Program-made: the position numbers and the translations under genes | The notes under the pieces: generated by a model | Told to the model about the DNA's origin: nothing | The model's database searches: none | The model's input: the letters and a program-made list of their open reading frames with translations, nothing else | Shown here: positions 1-8,918 of the stretch, in pieces | Position numbering within the stretch: the first letter of the stretch is position 1 | Layout: the number at the start of each line of letters is the position of its first letter | Assembly (NCBI GenBank): GCA_001664505.1 | Contig: CP011806.1 | Coordinates: 103,642 to 167,641 of the forward strand | DNA from: Acidobacteria bacterium Mor1 | Lineage (GTDB): Bacteria; Acidobacteriota; Polarisedimenticolia; Polarisedimenticolales; Polarisedimenticolaceae | DNA: 64,000 nt | Reading direction: 5' to 3'

Positions 1-1
1 C

Positions 2-2386
2 CTCAGCCTGCTCGGATCCGAGAGCGACGAGAGCGCGACGATCCTGGGCCAGCCGCTGACCCTCGCCGACCTGGCGGTGGCTCAGCGCGCCGTGTTCCAC
101 GGCGGGCTGGCCGAGCCCTACATGAGCCTCGATCGCTCCCAGAGTCCCCAGACCGCCTGGGTCAACTACGGCGGCCGCCTGCGGGACACCCGGATCGGCT
201 GGGTCAGCCTGCTCTGCGACATCCGCTTCAAGACCTTCAGTCAGGGGCTCGGGCTCTACGAGGACACCGACCTGCGCGACTCGATCCGGGCGCGGGTCCC
301 CGGGTTCCGCACCCACCTCGAACGCTTTGCCGCCGACGAGCGTGCCTCCGACGTCAACAGCCAGCAGACCCGCCTCTGGTTCTATCCGGACAAGGTCGAT
401 CTGACGATCTCGCCTCAGGGCGACGTGCTGGTGCTGCGCAACGTGCGGATGAGTGCGGCGTCGGAGCGAGTCGCCGAGGCGACCCAGGCGGGCGAGCAGA
501 CTCAGGCCCCCTGGACGCTCCAGACCGTCGCCGACGTCGACGCCCGTTACGACGCGCTGGCCGGGCTGTTCCCCGAGCTCCACGACCTGGACCGCGCCGT
601 CAGCCTGCTGGCGCTGTTCACCTGGCTCAAGCAGCTTTCCGACGCCGGGCGCACGATTCCTGATGTCGACGCGCTGCTCGACGTCGAGTTGCCGGCGGCT
701 CCGACCCCCAGGGAGTTTCCGCGCTTGCTGGCCTTCAACGCCCTGCCGGCAGCGGGCTCGCAGAACCCCGTCGAGGTGTTCGACCGGGTCGAGATCGCCG
801 AGGCGTTGGAGCGGTTGCGCCCGTCGTACGGCCGCCTCGATCCTGCTCAGCGATTGGAGCGGGCCCTGGATGGCCTCGATGCCTCGGTGCCGCAACACTC
901 GACATTCATGAGTGAGGTGCGGGAAGCGGATCTTCAGGGCGCAGGCCCGGGTATCGTCGATCTACTGGCCCACCGTGCCGAACGGCTGCGCATGCACGAC
1001 ACGGTGCTCAAGACCTTGCCCGAGGAACAGCGCCGTGGACTGGTCGAGCGCCAGCGCGGCGGTGAGGCCATGCGGGTTTTCAGCGTCGGGATCGGCGGAA
1101 TCGATCTGGGCATGGGTCGGGTGATGCGGCGAGCCTCGGGGCGCAGTAGCGGCCTCGGTTGGGGAGGTGCCGCGGCAGGAGCCGCCCCTTCCGCCCCGGT
1201 AGTGACTCGGCGCGCCGCACCGAAGGCTCCTCCCGTCGACGGCTCCGCAGGTTCCGGGGCGGACTCCACCGGTTTGCCCCCGGGGATCGCCATGCGGCCT
1301 CATGCCGAGGGCTCGCCCGAAGGGGTTGCGGTGCTGTTCCCCGACGCTTCCGAAGGGCGGGCTCGCGAACTCTGGCGCAAGCCCGACGGCACCGTCGATA
1401 CGGTTCAGCGCTGGGAAGGGGAGCGCCTGTTGCGCTACCGCTTCGACGTGCGCAAGTCGGTGCTGCGGGTGATCCCTCAGCCGGTTCCCGGTCCGCTGGA
1501 CCTGGCCGAGGTGCCGCTTCTTCCGCGAAGCGTACCCCCGGCGACGGTGTTGATGACGCTGTTGCCGCCGGACCAACCGGATGCCCAGCCGACCGAAGAC
1601 CTTCCGCTGCGTCTGGTGGCCCAGGTCAACGGCGAGGTGGTCGATCGCTTCGGCAGCTACCCCCGCCGCATCCTCGAACGTGCGGTCCTCGGGCCGGCGG
1701 CGCTTCCGCCGGGCGCTCGGGCGCTTCCCGGCTTGAACCCGTTGCCCACGACCCTCGGGCAGGCGGATCACATGCTGATCCGCTTGCAGCCGGAGCAACG
1801 CTATGCCCCGTGGATCGGCGATCGCCCCGGGCGTGCCGGCGAGGAGAACCCGCTGCAGCTGGCGCGGGGTCTGCGGGACTGGTGGCGTGACGAGGGGCCG
1901 ACGGTGGCGCTCTTCCGTGACGACGCTTCTCTGGATCGCTGGGCCGGTGCGCCGCGCCCGACCTCGAAGGCGCTCTTGGTCCTGCCGGAAGATGGCTTCG
2001 CAGCACCGTTCTCCGATCTTCGCGCGGAGATCGCCGACGCGTGGCCCGGACCCGTGGCGTCGACGCTCCCCAAGAAGCTGCCGGACACGGTGGTGCTGGT
2101 CAGCGCCGAAGATCCCGGCGTCGTTGCCGGACGGCTGGCCCGCATGTCGGCTCGCCCGGAGTTGAAGGGCAAGTTGCTCGCCGGCTGGTCGCTGCTCGGC
2201 CCGCTGCGGGAGGATCTGCCGGCGCGGCTGCTCGGTTCGGGTATCGCCGGTTTCGGTCTGGCCAGCGGCAACGCCGGCGACCTGCGCCGGGCGCCGGAGC
2301 TCCTGAGCACGTTCGGCGATGCGCTGCCCAAGAAAGGGGAGCGCCGGGTCGAGGCCTACCCCGGCCCCTTCGTCTGGATCTACTGA
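2..2386 (+). CDS. Protein of unknown function, 5' end outside window
   Basis: The reading frame is open from the first bases of the window. The internal GTG at 77 has no ribosome binding site, so the true start is probably upstream and this is the C-terminal part of a larger protein (at least 794 residues visible). I do not recognise the family. The first ~130 visible residues are rich in aromatic and charged residues and look like a folded domain. A helical stretch follows, then an Ala/Pro/Gly-rich linker (around nucleotides 1150-1290), then a domain built of beta-like segments. There is no obvious membrane segment. It ends 21 bases before the convergent gene at 2408-3013, so the two share a short terminator-sized gap. 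No function is proposed. Confidence 0.6.
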   Translation, partial: LSLLGSESDESATILGQPLTLADLAVAQRAVFHGGLAEPYMSLDRSQSPQTAWVNYGGRLRDTRIGWVSLLCDIRFKTFSQGLGLYEDTDLRDSIRARVPGFRTHLERFAADERASDVNSQQTRLWFYPDKVDLTISPQGDVLVLRNVRMSAASERVAEATQAGEQTQAPWTLQTVADVDARYDALAGLFPELHDLDRAVSLLALFTWLKQLSDAGRTIPDVDALLDVELPAAPTPREFPRLLAFNALPAAGSQNPVEVFDRVEIAEALERLRPSYGRLDPAQRLERALDGLDASVPQHSTFMSEVREADLQGAGPGIVDLLAHRAERLRMHDTVLKTLPEEQRRGLVERQRGGEAMRVFSVGIGGIDLGMGRVMRRASGRSSGLGWGGAAAGAAPSAPVVTRRAAPKAPPVDGSAGSGADSTGLPPGIAMRPHAEGSPEGVAVLFPDASEGRARELWRKPDGTVDTVQRWEGERLLRYRFDVRKSVLRVIPQPVPGPLDLAEVPLLPRSVPPATVLMTLLPPDQPDAQPTEDLPLRLVAQVNGEVVDRFGSYPRRILERAVLGPAALPPGARALPGLNPLPTTLGQADHMLIRLQPEQRYAPWIGDRPGRAGEENPLQLARGLRDWWRDEGPTVALFRDDASLDRWAGAPRPTSKALLVLPEDGFAAPFSDLRAEIADAWPGPVASTLPKKLPDTVVLVSAEDPGVVAGRLARMSARPELKGKLLAGWSLLGPLREDLPARLLGSGIAGFGLASGNAGDLRRAPELLSTFGDALPKKGERRVEAYPGPFVWIY

Positions 2387-2407
2387 GCCGCGTCTTCCCG
2401 GGTCCGG

Positions 2408-3013
2408 CTAGAAATCCGCCGTGAAGTGATGCCATCCACCGGTAATGGGCTCGATGGACCTCAGTTGGTACTCGTCGAGCAGGACCGAAGGTGTCGTTGT
2501 CCCCTCGGGCAAGAAGAGCAGCCCCTGGGCGCTGTCGCCGAACACATAGGCCAGAACCGTGTGGTCCGAACGGGTCACGATGCGATCGAACCCGAGTGAG
2601 GCCAGCCAGGTGCCGCAGTGGAAGAAGGTCCTCGGCTCGGCAGGTGGCGGGCCGTTGTAGCTCAACCACCGGAGCTGCTCGCTGTGGAGTTCGACGAAGC
2701 TGCGGTGCGCAAGCCGTTGGACACTCGGGGCCAGAACCCAGAGCAGCAGGGCGAGCAATGCCGTTGCGACAGCGGCGGTGCGGGCGCCTCGAGGGGGCAC
2801 CAACCACGCGACGACGTAGGCCGCTGCCAGGGTCGGCAGGACGAACAGGGAGCAGGCCCGGATCGCCCACCACCAATCTCCCGCCCAGAGCGGGGCAACC
2901 CAGGACACGTAGGCGACCAAGCCTGCGACAACCAGCGCAAGCAGGGTCATCGCTCGTAGCGCCACCGTCCGGTGGATCCGGTGTCCCGGACCGAGGCGCG
3001 GGCGCTCGCTCAT
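2408..3013 (-). CDS. Small membrane protein of unknown function
   Basis: 201 residues. After about 20 basic, Arg-rich residues come roughly three hydrophobic segments (about residues 20-100), then a ~100-residue soluble C-terminal domain. I recognise no family. Its ATG overlaps the stop of the upstream regulator in an ATGA arrangement (3010-3013), so it is co-transcribed and translationally coupled with that HTH protein. It could be the regulator's partner, for example a membrane sensor or a target, but the sequence does not show which. Confidence 0.65.
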   Translation of the reverse strand: MSERPRLGPGHRIHRTVALRAMTLLALVVAGLVAYVSWVAPLWAGDWWWAIRACSLFVLPTLAAAYVVAWLVPPRGARTAAVATALLALLLWVLAPSVQRLAHRSFVELHSEQLRWLSYNGPPPAEPRTFFHCGTWLASLGFDRIVTRSDHTVLAYVFGDSAQGLLFLPEGTTTPSVLLDEYQLRSIEPITGGWHHFTADF

Positions 3014-3741
3014 CGACGTAGGTCGGCGAAGAAGGAGGGCTCCCAGGGGCGCACCGCCATCACCGAACTACAGGCGACGCGATCCTCCCGGGGGAGGTTC
3101 GCGTCGTGCCGGACTCCTTCCTCGAACTCCCGGGCCAGATCGTCGATGCCCTGGCGTAGCCGGTCCAGGGTCGCGCGGGAAACCAGGCCGCTCACGAAGC
3201 GTTGGGCCTCCTCGTTGCCGCTGAAGTCGCTGTCGAGAAACTCGACCTGAACCTGTTCGCGGAACAGGCGCTCCACCGGGCCTCCGGGCCGCCACGAGAA
3301 GTTCCGGGCGGTCAGCAGCTTGATCCGATTGAGCGGGCGAAGCTCGATGATCTCGAGTCTGTCCAGCCGAACCAGCAGGCGCTGTGCCTCGGAGCGGGAG
3401 ACCCGGAAGCTCTCGCAGATGTCGAAGGGGCCCGCGCCGCTGAGCAACATGTACATCTGCAGCAGCAGTTTGGGATTGGAGACCAGCGCCTTTTCCTGTT
3501 CGTGGGTCAGCGCCGTCAGGTACTCCCGCTGAGCTTCCATCCGGCCGACCAGTTCGGCGAAGGAGGTGCCGGCGAGTTCGCAAACCTGTTCCAGTCGACG
3601 GACCGACAGGGACTCCTGGGCGAACAGCCGCTTCACGCTGGCCTCGCTGAGGGAAAGGTGCCGCGCGACATCGGCGTAGGTGCGGCCCGCCTCGCGGAGG
3701 CAGCGCTTGAGTTCGGCGTGGATGCGGGATGTCTCGGCCAT
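3010..3741 (-). CDS. XRE-like helix-turn-helix transcriptional regulator
   Basis: 243 residues from the ATG at 3741, preceded by AGGAGGGCCC; a longer frame to 3768 lacks a ribosome binding site and overlaps the palindrome. Residues ~5-60 form a Cro/C1-type HTH (motif 'TYADVARHLSLSEASVKRLF', followed by 'LEQVCELAGTSFAELV'). Residues ~85-140 resemble a second winged-helix-like segment ('ESFRVSRSEAQRLLVRLDRL'). The rest is an unassigned C-terminal domain. It is divergent from the DUF2339 gene and translationally coupled to the small membrane protein at 2408-3013. The AT-rich palindrome at 3762-3778 lies 20 bases upstream of its start and is a plausible autoregulatory operator. DNA-binding assignment is firm; ligand and regulon are unknown. 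Confidence 0.8.
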   Translation of the reverse strand: MAETSRIHAELKRCLREAGRTYADVARHLSLSEASVKRLFAQESLSVRRLEQVCELAGTSFAELVGRMEAQREYLTALTHEQEKALVSNPKLLLQMYMLLSGAGPFDICESFRVSRSEAQRLLVRLDRLEIIELRPLNRIKLLTARNFSWRPGGPVERLFREQVQVEFLDSDFSGNEEAQRFVSGLVSRATLDRLRQGIDDLAREFEEGVRHDANLPREDRVACSSVMAVRPWEPSFFADLRR

Positions 3742-3761
3742 GGGCCCTCCTGAGATTGAAA

Positions 3762-3778
3762 GTATCATATTTTGATAC
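3762..3778. promoter_or_regulatory. AT-rich palindrome between divergent genes, probable operator/promoter
   Basis: GTATCA-TATTT-TGATAC is a perfect 6-bp inverted repeat with a 5-base spacer. It is the most AT-rich spot in this neighbourhood and sits in the 122-base gap between the XRE-like regulator (start 3741, minus) and the DUF2339 gene (start 3864, plus). It also contains -10-like sequence. It could serve as operator for the adjacent regulator, as a promoter core, or as both. Confidence 0.5.
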
Positions 3779-3863
3779 GTGGCGGGCTTCAGATCGAGAC
3801 AATCGCTTCAGCTGTGGCTTCTGGTGCGACTTCACCCGATCCTCCATCTCAGGAGGAAGCACC

Positions 3864-6521
3864 ATGCTGTTGCTGCTCTGGGCCCTGGTGGTTGGAATCG
3901 GGTTGCTGGTCGTCATCGAGCGCGACCGCTTGCTCTCCCGCATACGCGCTGTCGAGCTGGAACTGGCCGGCGTGAAGGCGGCCCGTAACGCAGCCGGCAA
4001 CGCAGCCGACCCGCACGCGGTGGCGACAAAGGCAAGGGCCGTGGAGCCGCAGGTCCGTCCCGTGGCCCCGAAACCGGCGAGCCCAGTGGTGCAGCCGATG
4101 CCACCCCTGCGTCCGACCCCGCCGTCGTCTCCGACGCAAACGTCGGGAGCCGCGCCGGCGAATGCGGGTTCGCCTTCGCAGCCGGATCGGTCCGCTGCGT
4201 CCGCGCCTTCGACGCCGCCTCCCGCGCGGCGCCCGGCGGTTGCAAGCGGCGATGATCTTTCGTCCCGACTACCGTCGATCAACGTCCCGGCGGTTGCCGG
4301 AATCGTGATCTCCCTGATCGGGTTCTCCTTCCTGCTCAAGCTTGCTATCGACTTCGGCTGGCTGGCGTTGCCCATTGAACTGCGGCACCTGCTGGTCGCC
4401 GCGTGCGGCGCCGCTTTCATCGCGATCGGGTGGTATCGGCGCGAGGCGCATGTCGCCTTTTCCCGGACCCTTCTCGGCGGCGGCTGGGCGACCATCTCCC
4501 TCACGATCTACAGCGCCGTCCTGGCCTTCGAGATTCTCGACCCGGCAGTAGGTTTCGGGCTCCTGTCACTCTCGGTTGCCGCCGCCGGGGCACTGGCCTC
4601 CCGGTTGCGGTCCCGAACCCTGGCGGTGTTGGCCCTCTGTGGAGGCATCGTTGCGCCGCTGCTGTTGCTCGAGGGAGGGGTGCCGCTGCCTTCGGTTCTG
4701 GCTTACTACGCGGTGTTTTCCGCGGCGGGGCTAGGCCTGTCGCTGCGCCATGACTGGCCGCTGCTTCACCTGATGGCGTTCATCGGCACCTTCGGTTCTG
4801 CAGCGCTCTGGATCGTGGGGAAGACCCTGCTCCTCAGCATCGGTTTCGGGTTTGCTTCCCAGTTCTGGATTTCCGTACTGTTCGCGCTCTACCTCGGCAT
4901 CGTCTTGATCTCGGTGCTCCGCCGGGATCGCGCGGTGGTACACGGCGTGGAACGGGTCCTGCTCTTCGCGGTCCCTTCCGCGACCCTGTTCCTGTTCGCC
5001 GTGGGCGGTCTCGACGGTGACGCCCTGGCGATTCGCTCGCTGATGCTGGCCGCGGTCTACGCCGGGGTGACCTTCGCGATCAGGTCCGGCATCGAGTTGA
5101 AGCAGGGGGCTCGCGGGCTGGCCTGGGGGCTGGCAGCGTTGGCGATTCCCTTCGGCCTGGAAGGCAGGACGCTTGTCGTCGCCATGGCGACCTTTGCCGC
5201 CGTGCAGATCTTCACCGCGCTGCGTGCGCAGCGGATCCGCTACGTGCAAACCGCGGTGGCCATGCTGGTGCTGACGGCCCTCTACCACGGGACCGGTTAC
5301 TTCGGCTCGTTGGGATCAGGAGCGTTCCCCGATACCCGCTGGCTGACCGGAGCGTGGCTCGCCGGCTGCGCATTCTTTGCCGCTGCCTGCATCGACCGCA
5401 AGGGCACTGCGGGCCCGCTCTCGGGGGGGCTCGCTTTCTGCGTCGGTGTCGTGGTCTGGCTGTCGGCAGGAACTCTGGAAATCTCCCGGCTGTTCGAAGG
5501 CCCGCGGCTCTTGCACACGTTGTTGCTGTTCATCGGGTGCTCGGCGCTGGTCGCTCACGCTTCGGTGTGGCTGCGCGCCCGGCGCTGGCTGCTCGGCTAT
5601 TCACCCCTGCTCGTCGGATTCGCGGCCTGGTCGCTGGTGACCATGCCGCATCCGGGTGCCGGGGTCGGCTGGGTCGCCTGGATCGTCGCCCTGGCAGCTT
5701 TGGCCTGGATCTCACGGGAGGAGGCATCCCGGTCGGCCGCGTATCCGGTGTTCCTGCTTCACGCGCTGTCCCTGATCCTCGGTCTGACCGAGATCCATCA
5801 CTGGCTCGACCTGGCTCTCGAGGGTGCCTGGCCGCTGGCCCTGGTGTGCGGACTGCTCGTCGCCTGGGTCGTCTGGGGCGTGGCTCGCCGCGGTGGCCGG
5901 CCGGTGTTTCGCGATGGACTGCTGCCTGTGTCGGTGCCGGCCCTTCTGGCGCTGGTCGGTGTGTTGCAGCTCAGCCCGGGCTCCGCTTCGCCGCTTCCGT
6001 TCCTGCCGGTCCTGAATCCGGTCGATCTGGCTCTGGGGGCGGCGATTCTGGCGATCCTCCAGGTGGGTCACCTCCTGGGTCAGGGACGTCTGTTCGGCGG
6101 GTGGATGCGCATCGTCGTCTGGGCTGGAGTGACCATGACGGTGTTGCGTACGGTGCATCACTACGGCGGGGTCAAGTTCGACATCGCGTCCCTGTTTCTC
6201 TCCGAGCTGGCTCAGACCTCGTTGACCATCGCCTGGGCGGTGATGGGACTCTGCGCCATGGCCACCGCCGCGCGTCGCGGCGGGCGCACGTTGTGGACCG
6301 GCGGCGCGGTGCTGATGGCGCTGGTGGTGGTCAAGCTGTTCCTGATCGACCTGGCCGGCCTGGATGCCCCTGCGCGGATCGTCTCCTTCCTGGGTGTCGG
6401 AGCGCTGCTGCTGCTGATCGGCTACCTGGCCCCGGTGCCGCCCCGGGAGACCGAGGACCTCCCTTCGACGGGCGGCCCCGGCCCGGTGGAGCCGGCGGGG
6501 GCGGGAGCCGACGCGGCCTGA
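3864..6521 (+). CDS. DUF2339 family polytopic membrane protein
   Basis: 885 residues from the ATG at 3864, which follows AGGAGGAAGCACC; the frame is open further upstream but without a better start. Residue order: an N-terminal membrane helix (1-24), a short predicted coil, a long Pro/Ala/Ser-rich linker (~35-135), then about 25 hydrophobic segments to the end with very few loops. The segment beginning 'VAGIVISLIGFSFLLKLAID' and the Gly-rich helices after it match the DUF2339 (PF10101) pattern as I know it. The biochemical function of that family is not established. The gene is divergent from the XRE-like regulator at 3010-3741 and probably shares its control region. Confidence 0.85.
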   Translation: MLLLLWALVVGIGLLVVIERDRLLSRIRAVELELAGVKAARNAAGNAADPHAVATKARAVEPQVRPVAPKPASPVVQPMPPLRPTPPSSPTQTSGAAPANAGSPSQPDRSAASAPSTPPPARRPAVASGDDLSSRLPSINVPAVAGIVISLIGFSFLLKLAIDFGWLALPIELRHLLVAACGAAFIAIGWYRREAHVAFSRTLLGGGWATISLTIYSAVLAFEILDPAVGFGLLSLSVAAAGALASRLRSRTLAVLALCGGIVAPLLLLEGGVPLPSVLAYYAVFSAAGLGLSLRHDWPLLHLMAFIGTFGSAALWIVGKTLLLSIGFGFASQFWISVLFALYLGIVLISVLRRDRAVVHGVERVLLFAVPSATLFLFAVGGLDGDALAIRSLMLAAVYAGVTFAIRSGIELKQGARGLAWGLAALAIPFGLEGRTLVVAMATFAAVQIFTALRAQRIRYVQTAVAMLVLTALYHGTGYFGSLGSGAFPDTRWLTGAWLAGCAFFAAACIDRKGTAGPLSGGLAFCVGVVVWLSAGTLEISRLFEGPRLLHTLLLFIGCSALVAHASVWLRARRWLLGYSPLLVGFAAWSLVTMPHPGAGVGWVAWIVALAALAWISREEASRSAAYPVFLLHALSLILGLTEIHHWLDLALEGAWPLALVCGLLVAWVVWGVARRGGRPVFRDGLLPVSVPALLALVGVLQLSPGSASPLPFLPVLNPVDLALGAAILAILQVGHLLGQGRLFGGWMRIVVWAGVTMTVLRTVHHYGGVKFDIASLFLSELAQTSLTIAWAVMGLCAMATAARRGGRTLWTGGAVLMALVVVKLFLIDLAGLDAPARIVSFLGVGALLLLIGYLAPVPPRETEDLPSTGGPGPVEPAGAGADAA

Positions 6522-6606
6522 TCCGTCGAATCAGGCCGGTCTCGTCCTTCGGGCCGCCCGGGCGTAGTAGAGACCGGCGGGTGGGCTACCGCGAAGGAGA
6601 GGCGAG

Positions 6607-7848
6607 ATGGTCAGACGGACAGGATGGGTGCTGCTGACACTTTGGTTTGTCGCCGGGGCAGCCTGGGCTCAACATCGGGCGGCAACCATGCCCGGCGGGG
6701 CGGCGACCTTCGAGATAACCGCCGAGAGCGGGACTCCCGACGTGCCGTTCAGCGAGATCAACCACCACGTGATCCTGCCGGTTTCGGTCAACGGTTCCGA
6801 ACCGCTGCGCGTGGTGCTCGATACCGGGATGCCGATGTCCGGACTGGTGCTCTACGGCGGAGAGCGGGCCGACAGCCTCGACCTGGACTTCGCCGAGGGA
6901 ATGGGGGTTGCCGTCGGCGGGGCGGGGGGCCACGGGGAACGGATGACCGCCCGGATGGCCCTCGACCAGCGGGTCGAGCTGCCGGGTGTGACCATCGACG
7001 GCATGCAGATCGTGGTGCTTCCCGAGTTCGATCACCCGGTGGGCTATCACGACGGCATCATCGGGGCGACGCTGTTCGAACGCTTCGTCGTCGAGCTGGA
7101 CAACCAGCGTAAGCGGATGCGGCTTCACGAGCCGGCGACCTACAAGGCAGCCGAAGGCGCACGGTCCGTCGAGCTCGAGATGCGCGGCAACATGCCCTTC
7201 GTCGACGCCGGTGTCCGAATCGACGCGGCAGGCAAGAGCCGGCCGGTCCACCTGGTGGTCGATCTCGGCGCGGGGCACGCCCTGTCTCTCAACACCGGCT
7301 CGGAAGGGGTCACGCTGCCCGCCGCGTCGGTCGAAACGGTGCTGGGCCGCGGACTGAGCGGTGAGATTCACGGCAAGGTCGGCCGTGTGGCCCACTTCGA
7401 TCTGGGCGGAGCGATCCTGGAGCAGGTCCTCACCTCGTTCCCGGTGGAGGAGCACCAGAACCCTCGCGGCATGGACTCCCGGGACGGCAACCTGGGCAAC
7501 GGCCTGCTGCGGCGTTTCAACGTGACCTTCGACTACAGCCGGCGTCGGATGCTGCTCGAGGACACCCCCGAGATGGGAGAGCCGTTCCTGTTCGACGGCT
7601 CGGGCCTGCGCCTGGAATCCCGGAACGGGGCTCTCCAGGTCACCGGGATCCTGGCAGGTTCCCCGGCGGCCGAGGCGGGGCTACGGGAAGGGGACCGCCT
7701 GCTGAGCCTGGATGGGGAGAGCGTGGCGGCCGGCGACCTCTACGACGTCCGGGAACAACTCCGGCGTTCGGGACGGCAGGTGAGTCTGACCTTCGGACGG
7801 GAAGAGAAACGGATCCCCGTCAAACTCGAACTGCGCGAGCTGGTCTGA
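6607..7848 (+). CDS. Exported retropepsin-like aspartyl protease with C-terminal PDZ domain
   Basis: 413 residues with a signal peptide (residues 1-21, ending AWA). Two tandem aspartyl-protease-like halves follow. The first carries a canonical 'VVLDTGMP' motif (Asp72). The second has 'VVDLGAGH' (Asp219), in which the usual DTG/DSG is DLG. A PDZ domain occupies about residues 325-413 ('GSPAAEAGLREGDRLLSLDG'). The family is expected to cleave, or at least bind, periplasmic or secreted peptides. AGGAGA precedes the start. It stands alone on the plus strand between DUF2339 and the convergent HDOD gene. The altered second motif means activity is uncertain. Confidence 0.8.
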   Translation: MVRRTGWVLLTLWFVAGAAWAQHRAATMPGGAATFEITAESGTPDVPFSEINHHVILPVSVNGSEPLRVVLDTGMPMSGLVLYGGERADSLDLDFAEGMGVAVGGAGGHGERMTARMALDQRVELPGVTIDGMQIVVLPEFDHPVGYHDGIIGATLFERFVVELDNQRKRMRLHEPATYKAAEGARSVELEMRGNMPFVDAGVRIDAAGKSRPVHLVVDLGAGHALSLNTGSEGVTLPAASVETVLGRGLSGEIHGKVGRVAHFDLGGAILEQVLTSFPVEEHQNPRGMDSRDGNLGNGLLRRFNVTFDYSRRRMLLEDTPEMGEPFLFDGSGLRLESRNGALQVTGILAGSPAAEAGLREGDRLLSLDGESVAAGDLYDVREQLRRSGRQVSLTFGREEKRIPVKLELRELV

Positions 7849-7878
7849 TTCGGCAGCGCTTCCCGCAAGTGGGCGATC

Positions 7879-8718
7879 TCAGGCGACGCTGAGTAGCTTC
7901 TTTTCCTCGTCGAGCTTCTCGACGATTTCCGCCGCCAGGTCGTCGAGCCGGGCCGGATCGATCGGAAGCATCAGCGTCGATTCGAGGTCGCCCAGATCAA
8001 GTTCCGGGTTCCGCTCGGGGCCCAGACCGTTCTTGACGCAGAGGCTGTTGGCCAGGCTGATGATCGCCACCAGGGTCGGGTCGACCTCGGCGCTCATAGG
8101 CTGGTGGTGTAGGCGCACCGCCTCCTGCAGTTCGGCGGTCAGGTTCCAACGGCCGACGATCACCGCGCCGATCTCGGTGTGGTCGAAGCCGAGCACGTCG
8201 GTCTCGGCGTCCACGAAGCTGGCGTTCTCGTTGTAGACCTGCTCCATCACGAGCTGGTACTCCTCGCCCATGTTGCTGTCCAGGGCGACCTTGCCGATGT
8301 CGTGGAGCAGTCCGCCGACGAACGCTTCCTCGGATGCGGGGTAACGGCACTCCTTGGCGATGGCCCGGGCGGCCAGAGCCACGGCGAGGGAGTGCTCCCA
8401 GAGGATCTTCTCCTTGAAGTTCGTCGAGCGCTTGTAGATCTCTTCGGTGGAGCTGGCCATCACGATCGAACGCAGGGTGTTGAAACCCAGGATCACGATG
8501 GCTCGGGAGAGGGTCGAGACGGTGCCCCGCACCCCGTAGAACGCCGAGTTGGAGATCCGCAGGATCTTGGCGGTCAGCGCCGGGTCGCGAAGCAGAACCT
8601 CTTCCAGGTCCTTGGTCCGGGTGTTGGGGTCGCGCACCATCTCCATCACCTTGACCGCGACCTGCGGCAGGGCTGGAAGATCTCCAACCTTGGAGGCGAT
8701 GAGTTCAGCTTTTTCCAT
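7879..8718 (-). CDS. HDOD domain protein (signalling)
   Basis: 279 residues, almost entirely one HDOD domain (PF08668). It opens with 'LPALPQVAVKVMEMVRD', has the 'DPALTAKILRISNSAFYG' core and keeps an HD-like 'LLHDIGK' motif. HDOD proteins are linked to c-di-GMP, chemotaxis and cell-cycle signalling but their activity is often non-catalytic. No GGDEF, EAL or receiver domain is attached. GAGAGATTC before the ATG supplies the ribosome binding site. The upstream 200 bases are unusually AT-rich near the start and contain a tandem repeat, so it probably has its own promoter. Confidence 0.88.
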   Translation of the reverse strand: MEKAELIASKVGDLPALPQVAVKVMEMVRDPNTRTKDLEEVLLRDPALTAKILRISNSAFYGVRGTVSTLSRAIVILGFNTLRSIVMASSTEEIYKRSTNFKEKILWEHSLAVALAARAIAKECRYPASEEAFVGGLLHDIGKVALDSNMGEEYQLVMEQVYNENASFVDAETDVLGFDHTEIGAVIVGRWNLTAELQEAVRLHHQPMSAEVDPTLVAIISLANSLCVKNGLGPERNPELDLGDLESTLMLPIDPARLDDLAAEIVEKLDEEKKLLSVA

Positions 8719-8918
8719 GAATCTCTCGATTACTCTCGATGAATTTAGAGCCTACAAAGAGAAGAATTTGTTCTCCGGCGAGAGGATGTCAAGCAACCGA
8801 GCACATCGATGTAACCGGCCTGACGCCGGGCGCTACCGGGGCCTCTGCGGGGCCGGGGGGCGGCCCCTGACGACCGGATTCGGGGCGGTCCCCGGCGGGC
8901 GGCAGGGCCCCCGCCGGA
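8719..8918. promoter_or_regulatory. Intergenic region: HDOD promoter with tandem repeat, and GC-rich hairpin
   Basis: Directly upstream of the HDOD gene the octamer CTCTCGAT occurs twice at a 10-base period (8723-8730 and 8733-8740) in AT-rich sequence, placing both copies on one helix face; the copy nearest the gene doubles as part of its ribosome binding site. Closer to the rhomboid stop, 8849-8855 and 8861-8867 form a perfect 7-bp GC stem with a five-G loop, a possible transcript 3' end for the rhomboid gene although no T-run follows. No ORF is convincing in this gap. Confidence 0.35.
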
